Positions 20,866 through 29,600 of a DNA stretch of 47,299 bases are shown piece by piece. The translations under genes and the position numbers were made by a program. A model generated the notes under the pieces. The model ran no database searches. It was not told the origin of the DNA and was given only the letters and a program-made list of their open reading frames with translations. Origin of the DNA: a virus; IMG/VR virus record IMGVR_UViG_3300027763_000087, positions 1 through 47,299 of that record, one strand, 5' to 3'. Position 1 is the stretch's first letter; the number at the start of each line of letters is the position of its first letter.

Positions 20866-21272
20866 TGAATGATAAAATAATAATAAAATCAAAAAAATTA
20901 GAATTAATTTCATCAAATACTGATATTAAATTAAATTCTAATACTTATATTCATTTAGGTGCTAAAGAAGGTCTTTATATTGATGTAGGAAGTATAGATG
21001 GAGATAATACTCAAAATAAAGTTTGGATTAATGGTCCAAGAATAGATTTTGGTAAAGAAAATACTGTTGATAAATTAGAACCAGTAGTTAAAGGAGATCA
21101 ACTAGAATTAATTTTAAATGAAATTTTAGAATTATTAAATCAAATTGTTGGTACTCCTGGTGCTTATGTTCCTCAAGGTCAGGCTGTTTTAAAAACTATC
21201 ACTCAAGCTAAAACAGAAATTATTAAACAAAAAATGAGTAGGTTTAAATCTAATATAACTTATACTGTATAA
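20865..21272 (+). CDS. spike beta-helix protein, gp5 C-terminal-like
   Basis: The 135-residue protein starts with short regular strands (DKIIIKSKKLELISSNTDIKL, NTYIHLGAKEGLYIDVG) of the intertwined beta-helix type found in gp5 and VgrG spikes, followed by a helical tail (DQLELILNEILELLNQIVG). It lies directly after the lysozyme-like gene. In T4 these functions are in one protein; here they are in separate overlapping genes. A trimeric membrane-piercing needle is the likely role. Confidence 0.6.
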   Translation: MNDKIIIKSKKLELISSNTDIKLNSNTYIHLGAKEGLYIDVGSIDGDNTQNKVWINGPRIDFGKENTVDKLEPVVKGDQLELILNEILELLNQIVGTPGAYVPQGQAVLKTITQAKTEIIKQKMSRFKSNITYTV

Positions 21273-22303
21273 TGGCAACAATAGAAGAATTAATAGCATT
21301 ACAAGGTAAACAAATCAATGTAGCTAAACCATTAAATCCAGTAAGGAAACAGTATACTCAAAATACTAATAATTCTCAAAATACTTTATTAGAATCTGTG
21401 GACAAATTAACTCAACAAATGAATAATTTAAATTCAGGAGTTAAAAGTAGTTCTTTTGATTTAAATAAAGCTTTTAGTTTAGCAGCATGGGTAAGTCAAG
21501 TTGTAATAGATATTACAAAAGCTAGATTAGCTGAAGAATTAGGAGTAACAACATCTACAGACAATCAATCAAATCAAGCTGGTACAACAAATAGTACACC
21601 TCTTACATCTAAAATTTTAAAATCAACTAATGCTGTTATATTAAATATTATTACTTTACAACAACAAATTGATAGTCAAATTTTAAGTCTTGAAAAACAA
21701 GTTGATAGTATTTTAAGAAAAATAAATACTAATACTACTGTTAAATTAGGTGATGGAACTATAGTTCAAGTTCCTATTGCTAACCAACAAACAATAGCAG
21801 CATTAAAAAATGTAGAATCTATAGTTAAATCTTTATTAGATAAAACAAATAAAGTAACTACTAGACTAAGTAATGACAAACCTATTACTAATTTTGATGA
21901 TTTTGTAAATAATTTAAGTTTAAAACAAGTAGTAGAATTTAGTCAATTAGTAATTTCAGCTTTATTATTAATAAAAAACATTCAAAAGAAAAGAAAAGAA
22001 GCACAAGCATTAGTAATATTAGCAGAATTATCAATACCTAGTTCAGTTTATATAACTACAGGTCAAGCATTAGCTGAATTATTAACTAAAAGTGAAAGTT
22101 TTCAAAACCAAATAAATGATTTAAATAAAGCATATGAACAAATAGTTATTTTAAAAGATAATATTACTTACTTTGGTAAAATAAATCAAAGCCAACAACA
22201 AAGTTTAAATAATATTATTAATAAAGTTGATACTTTTATTAATCAACAGCAAAATAATACCGCATTACAAGATTTAAAAACTAAATTAACACCCCCTTTA
22301 TAA
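21272..22303 (+). CDS. coiled-coil structural protein of the baseplate block (343 aa)
   Basis: The 343-residue protein is mostly helical, with a Q/N-rich start, a hydrophobic-edged segment (NKAFSLAAWVSQVVIDITKA), and coiled-coil-like parts (ILNIITLQQQIDSQILSLEKQ; FQNQINDLNKAYEQI). It could be a baseplate hub or tail-tube-associated protein such as gp48, gp54 or a short tape-like protein, judged from length and place only. The gene overlaps the spike gene by one base and ends the first late operon. Confidence 0.5.
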   Translation: MATIEELIALQGKQINVAKPLNPVRKQYTQNTNNSQNTLLESVDKLTQQMNNLNSGVKSSSFDLNKAFSLAAWVSQVVIDITKARLAEELGVTTSTDNQSNQAGTTNSTPLTSKILKSTNAVILNIITLQQQIDSQILSLEKQVDSILRKINTNTTVKLGDGTIVQVPIANQQTIAALKNVESIVKSLLDKTNKVTTRLSNDKPITNFDDFVNNLSLKQVVEFSQLVISALLLIKNIQKKRKEAQALVILAELSIPSSVYITTGQALAELLTKSESFQNQINDLNKAYEQIVILKDNITYFGKINQSQQQSLNNIINKVDTFINQQQNNTALQDLKTKLTPPL

Positions 22304-22307
22304 TTTA

Positions 22308-22320
22308 ATATTTATATTAT
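22308..22320 (+). promoter_or_regulatory. late promoter motif (fused to ATG)
   Basis: ATATTTATATTAT directly before the ATG of 22321. Confidence 0.45.
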
Positions 22321-22749
22321 ATGAATAAAACTGAATTTATACAAATTATTCGTGAAGTTGTGAAAAAAGAAATTCGCTCTGCTATTAGAGAAGAATTACA
22401 ACGACAGCCTTTACAAGAAGTAAAAAAACCACTTAATAATGTGTTAGAAAATATTCCTAAAACTAAAAAACTTGTATCTACAGGTAATATTTTAGAAGAT
22501 TTAATAAATGAAACTGCTCAAAGTGATTGGCGCTCAGTAGGAAACTTTACATCAGCTGATGCATCCAATTTTCAATCTATAAATAATCAATCTTTTGAAA
22601 TGGATTTGGGAAAAACAAAACCATCTTCAGTAGAATCAATGTTAAATAATGCTCCTAAAGTAGCATCACCAGAAATGATTCAATCAGTAGCAGAAGTTCC
22701 TGATTTTACAGCGATGATGTCAACAATGAAAAATAAAGGATTATTATAA
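22321..22749 (+). CDS. hypothetical protein of the baseplate block (142 aa)
   Basis: The N-terminal amphipathic helix (MNKTEFIQIIREVVKKEIR, SAIREELQ) is followed by a linker and by short conserved-looking strings (NILEDLINETAQSDWRSVG, VPDFTAMMSTMKNKGLL). This layout is frequent in T4-like phages of aquatic bacteria just before gp25. It overlaps the gp25 gene by one base. A wedge accessory or assembly role is likely; the function is not known to me. Confidence 0.6.
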   Translation: MNKTEFIQIIREVVKKEIRSAIREELQRQPLQEVKKPLNNVLENIPKTKKLVSTGNILEDLINETAQSDWRSVGNFTSADASNFQSINNQSFEMDLGKTKPSSVESMLNNAPKVASPEMIQSVAEVPDFTAMMSTMKNKGLL

Positions 22750-23159
22750 TGTCAGTTAGAAATATTTATACATATGCTGATGTAACTAGTAATACTACTA
22801 TAAAACGAGAAATTGGAATAGGTGTTCAATTTACTGAAAATGGTGTTTTCACTTCAACTTATACTACATTATCTCAAGTTAAAAATCAACTTATAAATTA
22901 TATTCTAACTAATCCTGGTGAATCTTTATTTAATCCTTCATTTGGAAGTGGAATAAGACAATTATTATTTGAACCCAATGTTAATTTAGACAATATTGAG
23001 TATTCTTTAAAAGAAGGTATTCAAGCATATGTTCAAAATATCATAGTAAATAGTGTCACCGCTACTTCTGATAATAATATTGTTTATATAAATGTAAATT
23101 ATAGTATAAATAATCAACAAGATGAATTAAATATAGCTTTAACAACTAATGTAATATAA
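22749..23159 (+). CDS. 25: baseplate wedge protein gp25
   Basis: The 136-residue protein has the gp25/W-like fold: IGIGVQFTENGVF, then QVKNQLINYILTNPGESLFNPSFGSGIRQLLFEPN, where N-P-G-E-x-x-F-x-P-x-F-G-S-x-I-x-x-L-L-F-E is the family signature, and an alternating strand end. Gp25 forms the wedge core with gp6 and gp53 and starts sheath polymerisation. Length matches T4 gp25 (132). It overlaps the gp6-like gene by one base, the usual pairing. Confidence 0.92.
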   Translation: MSVRNIYTYADVTSNTTIKREIGIGVQFTENGVFTSTYTTLSQVKNQLINYILTNPGESLFNPSFGSGIRQLLFEPNVNLDNIEYSLKEGIQAYVQNIIVNSVTATSDNNIVYINVNYSINNQQDELNIALTTNVI

Positions 23160-25024
23160 TGAGTATACAATATTTAAATAAAGATTTTAATCAATTAAAA
23201 CAAGCTTTAACTGATTACATAAAAAACAACTATAATAATTATAGTGATTTTGGTCCCTCTTCACCAGGTAATATGTTTAGTGATTTGGCTGCTTATGTAG
23301 GTGATGTACTTAGTTTTTATACTGATACTCAAGTTCAAGAAACTTTATTATTAGAAGCTAAAGAAACAAAAAATATACTTCCTATAGCTTATAGTTTAGG
23401 ATACAATCCTGTTATAGCTAAATCATCAACTGTAGTATTAGATGTTTATCAACTAGTACCATCAGATGCTTCTAATAATTTCTTACCTGATTATAGATAT
23501 ACTACTAGAATACCAGAACAAAGTCAAGTACAAAGTACTTCTCAACCTAATGTTTTATTCTTAACAGAAAATCTAGTTGATTTTGCTTACTCAGGTTCAA
23601 ATGATCCAACTGATGTAAGTATTTATAGTTACTACTCAGGAACTAATAATCCTGAATTTTATGTACTTAAAAAACAAGTACAAGCATACTCAGGTCAAGT
23701 AAAAACACAAAATTTTAGTTTTACTAATATTCAACAATTTAGTAAAGTTACTTTAAATGATACTAATATTGTTAAAATTTTAAATGTTACTGACAGTGAT
23801 GAAAATACTTGGTATCAAGTTCCTTATTTAGCTCAAGATACTATTATAGATAAAACATATAATATCCCTGTTTATGAACCTAATTACTACTATTATAGAG
23901 ATCAAGCTCCATATATGTTAAGGCTTAAAAAAGTTCAAAAACGTTTTACAGCTCAATTTGTAGATAATACTAATTTAGAAATTAGTTTTGGAGCTGGAAC
24001 AACAGGACAAGCTGATGAGTTAATTATACCAAATCCATATAATGTAGGTATTGGATTACAAGATGGTATTAGTAAATTTAATACAGCGTTTGATCCAGCT
24101 AATTTCTTTTTTACAAACGAATATGGTCAATCACCTGTAAATACAACTTTAACTTTCACTTATTTAACTGGTTATGGAGCTCAAAGTAATGTTCCTGCTA
24201 ATGATATTAATATTAATTCTTTAGTAAATCCTCAAATAGACAGTTATGGTTTAAATTCATCTGTTGTTCAAACTATTTTAAATTCAATTAGATTTAATAA
24301 TAATGTTGGATCTACAGGAGGAGGACCTGGTGATACAATTGAAGAAATTAGATTAAATGCTTTAGCTAATTTTCCTACTCAATTAAGAAACGTAACTCAA
24401 GCTGATTATTTAGTTAGAACATTAAGTATGCCTAGTGAATTTGGAACAATTACTAAAGCTTATGTTATTCAAGATCTTAATTTAAATGCTGATAGAGATA
24501 GAACATCTGTATTTAATTCAAATCCTTTAGGTTTAAGTGTTTATGTTTTAACTACTGATATAAATGGTAAATTAACTCAAACAAATCAAGCAGTGAAACA
24601 AAATCTTAAAACATATTTAAGTCAATTTAAAATGTTAACAGATGCTGTTAGTATTAAAGACGCTTATTATATTAATATAGGTATTAATTTTGAAATACAA
24701 GTACTACAAGGATTTAATGCTCAACAAGTATTAACAGGAGCCATCAGTAGTTTAAAATCATTTTTTGACACACAAAAATGGTCAATTAATCAACCTATTA
24801 TTTTATCTCAAGTTGAAAATATTATATCAGCTGCTAATGTAAATGGAGTAGCCGCTGTTAAAAAACTTGAATTTGTAAATAAATCTGGAGGTACTTATAG
24901 TCCATATTCTTATGATTTAACTGGAGCTAATTTAAATGGAATTCTTTATCCTAGTTTAGATCCTATGATTTTTGAAATAAGATATCCTGATCAAGATATA
25001 TTAGGACGAGTTGTTAGTATTTAA
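23159..25024 (+). CDS. 6: baseplate wedge protein gp6 (baseplate J-like)
   Basis: The 621-residue protein opens with YLNKDFNQLKQALTDYIKNN and YSDFGPSSPGNMFSDLAAYVGDVLSFYTD, the typical start of T4 gp6-like proteins. Downstream are SFGAGTTGQADELIIPNP, the J-like stretch GDTIEEIRLNALANFPTQLR and VTQADYLVRTLSMPSEFG, and C-terminal PIILSQVENIISAANVNGV. Gp6 dimers form the inner ring of the baseplate with gp25 and gp53. T4 gp6 has 660 residues. Gene order gp25-gp6 and the following large wedge genes fit a T4-type baseplate. Confidence 0.92.
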   Translation: MSIQYLNKDFNQLKQALTDYIKNNYNNYSDFGPSSPGNMFSDLAAYVGDVLSFYTDTQVQETLLLEAKETKNILPIAYSLGYNPVIAKSSTVVLDVYQLVPSDASNNFLPDYRYTTRIPEQSQVQSTSQPNVLFLTENLVDFAYSGSNDPTDVSIYSYYSGTNNPEFYVLKKQVQAYSGQVKTQNFSFTNIQQFSKVTLNDTNIVKILNVTDSDENTWYQVPYLAQDTIIDKTYNIPVYEPNYYYYRDQAPYMLRLKKVQKRFTAQFVDNTNLEISFGAGTTGQADELIIPNPYNVGIGLQDGISKFNTAFDPANFFFTNEYGQSPVNTTLTFTYLTGYGAQSNVPANDININSLVNPQIDSYGLNSSVVQTILNSIRFNNNVGSTGGGPGDTIEEIRLNALANFPTQLRNVTQADYLVRTLSMPSEFGTITKAYVIQDLNLNADRDRTSVFNSNPLGLSVYVLTTDINGKLTQTNQAVKQNLKTYLSQFKMLTDAVSIKDAYYINIGINFEIQVLQGFNAQQVLTGAISSLKSFFDTQKWSINQPIILSQVENIISAANVNGVAAVKKLEFVNKSGGTYSPYSYDLTGANLNGILYPSLDPMIFEIRYPDQDILGRVVSI

Positions 25025-25037
25025 TATTTATTAACAC
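25024..25037 (+). promoter_or_regulatory. late promoter motif
   Basis: ATATTTATTAACAC directly before the ATG of 25038, beginning in the stop codon of the gp6 gene. Confidence 0.45.
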
Positions 25038-26276
25038 ATGGCATTCTATCAACTGTTTCCTTCTAAAGACGCTACATTATATCAAGAATATCCAGCTACT
25101 AACACTGGAATTGACGAAATACTAGAACTTTCTAAAACATCACAATACAATCCTTCTAGAATTGTAGTAGCTTTTGATCAACAACAAATAGAAAATGTAG
25201 TTAATAATAAAATTATTCCTACAATTACTTCAGGTTCATGGAATGCTTATTTAAGAATGTATTGTAGTGAAGTAGATTCATTACCTACTCAATTAGATAT
25301 TAACATAGATCCGGTAGGAAACGCGTGGGATATGGGAACTGGAAGACTAGCCAATAGTCCTACCACAGTTGATGGAGTTAGTTGGTCTTTCCCAACAACT
25401 CTCACAAGTTGGTCTATTAGTGGATCATATGGTATTACAGGATCTTATTCAAGTTCAGTTAGTGGAGGTGGTTCATGGTACGAAAATTATACTACAACTC
25501 AATCAATTTCAACATATACCCCATTTGATATATTTGCTAATATAACAGATCAAGTATTATTACATTATTATAATTTTATTCCTAATTATGGTCATATACT
25601 ACATGTAGATTCAACTACAGAAAACAATCCTGCTTACCAATATCATTTAAGTTATTTTAGTAGAGACACAAATACTATTTATCCTCCAAGTTTAATATTT
25701 TATTGGAATGATCAAACATGGAATTTAACTTCTGAAAGTTACAGTAGAATTCTTTCTAATCAAGATTTTACAGCTACTTTAGGAAACAACAGAAATGAAT
25801 TTCAATCAAATGAAAAAGTACAATTAAGAGTATATGCTAGAGAAAGATATCCAGCTAGAACATTTACTACTCAATCATTGTATGCTTACAATAAAATTTT
25901 ACCTTATAATTCTTGGTATCAAATTGTTGATGTAGATACTAATGATATTATTGTTCCTTTTAATAGTACAGGTACTAGACTAAGTGCTGATAATACAAGT
26001 AATTTCTTTAATTTAGATATGGATACACTTGAACCTAATAGATACTACCAAATTCAAGTTAGAACATATTTAAGTGGTAATTTTTATACATTAACTGATA
26101 ATTTAAATTTTAAAGTTACTCAAAATTCTGGTCCAACAAGTGATATATTAAATCCAATACTTTTACCTACACCAGATGCACCTCCAGGTCCTACACCTAT
26201 ACCTACAGGTTCAGTTGTGTACCCATATGTAGATGCGGGATGGGTTGAAACTTGTTATATTTCTGAAACTCCTTAA
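25038..26276 (+). CDS. baseplate/tail structural protein (412 aa)
   Basis: The beta-rich protein starts MAFYQLFPSKDATLYQEYP, N-TGIDEILEL, and contains IDPVGNAWDMGTGRLANSP, a G/S-rich loop, LIFYWNDQTWNLTSES and LRVYARERYPARTFTTQ, with a proline-rich segment near the end. The SKDATLYQ...N.G.DEILEL opening is that of jelly-roll (DNRLRE/CBM-like) structural domains. Its place between gp6-like and the giant gene suggests a baseplate or fibre-attachment role. It lacks a recognisable enzyme motif. Confidence 0.6.
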   Translation: MAFYQLFPSKDATLYQEYPATNTGIDEILELSKTSQYNPSRIVVAFDQQQIENVVNNKIIPTITSGSWNAYLRMYCSEVDSLPTQLDINIDPVGNAWDMGTGRLANSPTTVDGVSWSFPTTLTSWSISGSYGITGSYSSSVSGGGSWYENYTTTQSISTYTPFDIFANITDQVLLHYYNFIPNYGHILHVDSTTENNPAYQYHLSYFSRDTNTIYPPSLIFYWNDQTWNLTSESYSRILSNQDFTATLGNNRNEFQSNEKVQLRVYARERYPARTFTTQSLYAYNKILPYNSWYQIVDVDTNDIIVPFNSTGTRLSADNTSNFFNLDMDTLEPNRYYQIQVRTYLSGNFYTLTDNLNFKVTQNSGPTSDILNPILLPTPDAPPGPTPIPTGSVVYPYVDAGWVETCYISETP

Positions 26277-26278
26277 TT

Positions 26279-26602
26279 ATGGCTCAAGTAAACGTTTCAA
26301 CACAAAAATTAATATACAGCAATAATATAAATAAGGTTGTAAATACAACTTTAACAAATTATATTCCTCCTATAAATACAACACCTGCTCCTCCAGTTGT
26401 TGATGTTCCTCAATTTTTTGAAAATTATGATAATTTATTTTATAGTATTCCTAAAACTGGAACTAATAGTCATGAAACACTTATAACAAAAAGTAGTGAA
26501 TATATTGGACTTAATTTACAACAATTATTATTACAGTTACAAGAATTACAAATTCAAAATGAATTATTACAAAAACAAATAGATACTTTTAATAATCAAT
26601 AA
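26279..26602 (+). CDS. small structural or assembly protein (107 aa)
   Basis: The protein has a beta-like N-terminal half, a proline-rich centre (YIPPINTTPAPPVVDVPQFF), and a C-terminal coiled coil (YIGLNLQQLLLQLQELQIQNELLQ) that is strongly heptad-like and could trimerise. It ends one base into the giant wedge gene. It may be a linker between baseplate and fibre proteins. No family recognised. Confidence 0.55.
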   Translation: MAQVNVSTQKLIYSNNINKVVNTTLTNYIPPINTTPAPPVVDVPQFFENYDNLFYSIPKTGTNSHETLITKSSEYIGLNLQQLLLQLQELQIQNELLQKQIDTFNNQ

Positions 26603-29600
26603 TGGCAGTTTCAATAAATCCAATAAATTTAAATCCAAGTATTTTAGATACTCAAGATCAAAATCTTGTAGCATCAAAAGAATTAACCAGATATTTTGGT
26701 CTACCACAAGATTATATTCAATTGTATGTTTATAATAACAATGATGTTTTATTAAATTCAATTCCTAATTTTCAAAAATATTCTATTACTGATAATAAAG
26801 TAGTAAATTTTGATCCTGAATTAGATATTCAAGATTTAGGTTATAGTATTGGTACATTTAATATGTACTATAATTTTTTAAGACCAATTGTCACTATTAA
26901 TTCTGATCTTGATTTATTTATTCAAAATATTTCTCAAGACAGAACAGAAGTAAAAATAGCAACTACTTTAGAGTCAAATGATGTAGTTTACAGTAATGCT
27001 ATAAATTATATTGATACAATAAATACAAGAGATTATTTTGTTGAATTTTATTTAGATTTAGGTCAAAATATTTTAATACCAGCTTCAACATTTTCAGTAG
27101 AAAAAGATGTTTTAGGTAATATAAATATTTTAGTTAAATTAATAAATCCATTACCCACCAATATTACTGTTAAATCTCCTTTAAATATTGTTGAAAAAAT
27201 AGTAGATACACAAGGTTATAATGCTTTTTTAACCCAAACCCCAACAACTGTTGTTTTACCATCTTTAAGACAAGCTAATTTTAGTTTAAATGTAGATGAT
27301 CAAAGAATTGGTTCAAGTGATTATTATAATTTTAATCAATTAACTGCTTTAACAGGTTCTAATAATCCTCAATTACAAAATTTATTAGGTTTTATTAGTA
27401 GTTCAAATCCAACTATTAATGTTGATTATACTGATTATAGTAATTTTACTCATTTTGGATCACAAACTCAAAAACTAAGTACATTTAAAACTAAAATACA
27501 AAAATTAGAATTATATAATAATTATTTACCATCATCAAGTTTAGATAATATAGTTTATCAAAATAAAATAAATGAAATTATTGAAGGATTTGATGGATAT
27601 GAAACTTACTTGTATTTTGAATCTACAAGTTTTGCTTGGCCTAAATCTAATACTCAACCTCCTTTTAACTTATATTCTTCAACTTCATCTCAAGCAATAA
27701 ACTGGTATAATCTTAATTACACATCAGCTAGTTATTATGATGAATTTAACAATAATAATTTAGTTTATGGTTTACCAATTTATTTACAAGAAAGAGATGA
27801 TTTTGAATATGTAAAACCATTTATTCATTCTATGGGTCAAATGTTTGATGACATTTGGATTTACATAAGAGCTATTACTGATATTTGGAAAGCAAAAAAC
27901 AGTTTAATGGATGGTATTTCTAAAGATTTAGTAGGAGATGCTTTACAGTCTTTAGGTATTAGTCTTTATACTGATGGTGATCAAGATGATTTAGCTACTT
28001 ATCTTTATGGTGTAAATCAAAGTGGAAGTTATACATTTATGTCTCAACCTTGGCAAACTGCTATAACTGCTTCTAATCCTACTTTATCTGGACAAGATGA
28101 AGCTAAATCAGTATTTAAAAGAATATATGCTAATTTACCAACATTACTTAAATCAAAAGGCACAACCAAATTTGTAAATTATTTAACTACTCTTTATGGT
28201 ATTCCTGATACAGTATTAGTACCTTTAGAATTTGGTGGTGTTGATAAAGACTCAAATACAATTGAATACAGTTATCCTAAATTTACATATGCTTTAAGTA
28301 GTAGTAAAACAACATATACTCAATTAAGTTTACCTGATTCAACAAAACAACAAATTCAAACATTAGAATTTAGATTTAAACCTTATCCTAGTGCGTCTTT
28401 ATATGCTACTCAATCTTTATTTAGTAATTTCGCTACAGGTTCTTCTAAAAGACCTAATAGTATAATTACATTAAATGGAAAACAAAGTGGAAGTTATCAA
28501 TATGGAACATTAAATTTTTATTCAAATGATTCTGGGTTGGCTTTATATAATACTCCTTTACAAGTAACTTTACCATTTTATGTAACTGGTTCTGATGGAG
28601 ACTATAATTGGTGGAATGTAGTTTTAGAAAGAAACTCTACTACTACTAGACTTTATGTAAAATCTGAATTAAGTGGTGAAATAGGACATCAATCTTCTTC
28701 ATTTACTTCAACTCCATCTAGTAGTAGATTTATTGAAACTGGAAGTAATACTTACTTAGGAACAATTCCTCCAAATATTACAGCGTCTTTAATTAATGCT
28801 CCTTTCTATAATTTTGGAACTGGTGAATACTATGGTCAATTTCAAGAATTAAAAGCATACAATAACTTTATATCAGAGTCTGTAATTAATACTCATACAT
28901 TAAATCCAGAATCATATGTAGGAAATAATTCAAATTCAGCTTATAATGATTTATTATTTAGATTTCCTTTAGGAAATGATTTACAAATAAGCGGAAGTAG
29001 AATTACAGGTTCACAACCAACTTTAAGATCAGATATTACTTTAAATCTTACTGGTTCTAATTATATTTCTTTTACAGAAATGTATCACAGTCAACCAGCT
29101 ATTGGGGGATACTCTGTTCCTGTTACTAATAAAATTAGAATAGTTAGTGAAAGTTTAGCTTCAAATATTCTTCAATTTAATAAATCTGTAGTTTATCCTT
29201 CTACTAGTTCTAGAACATTTGATGTTCAAACTGCTCAAGCAGGATTTAGTCCACAAGATCAAATTAATAATGATATCATAGCTCACTTAGGTAATACTTA
29301 TAATTTAGATAATATTATAGGAGATCCTTTAACTCTTACAGATTCTAGTTATGAAGCTTTAAGTAGATTACAAGAAAATTATTTTACTAAATACAATACC
29401 ACTTACAATTATAAAGATTTTTTAATATTAATGGAGACTTTTCATAAGTCTTTATTTAGATATTTGAATGATTTCACCCCAGCTAGAACAGACATGTCTA
29501 GTGGTGTGATAATTAAACCTCATATTCTTGAAAGAAATAAAGTAGCCAGACATGAACCTAATGTTAGTACAAGTTCTGTGTATTTTGGTGAAACTGAAGT

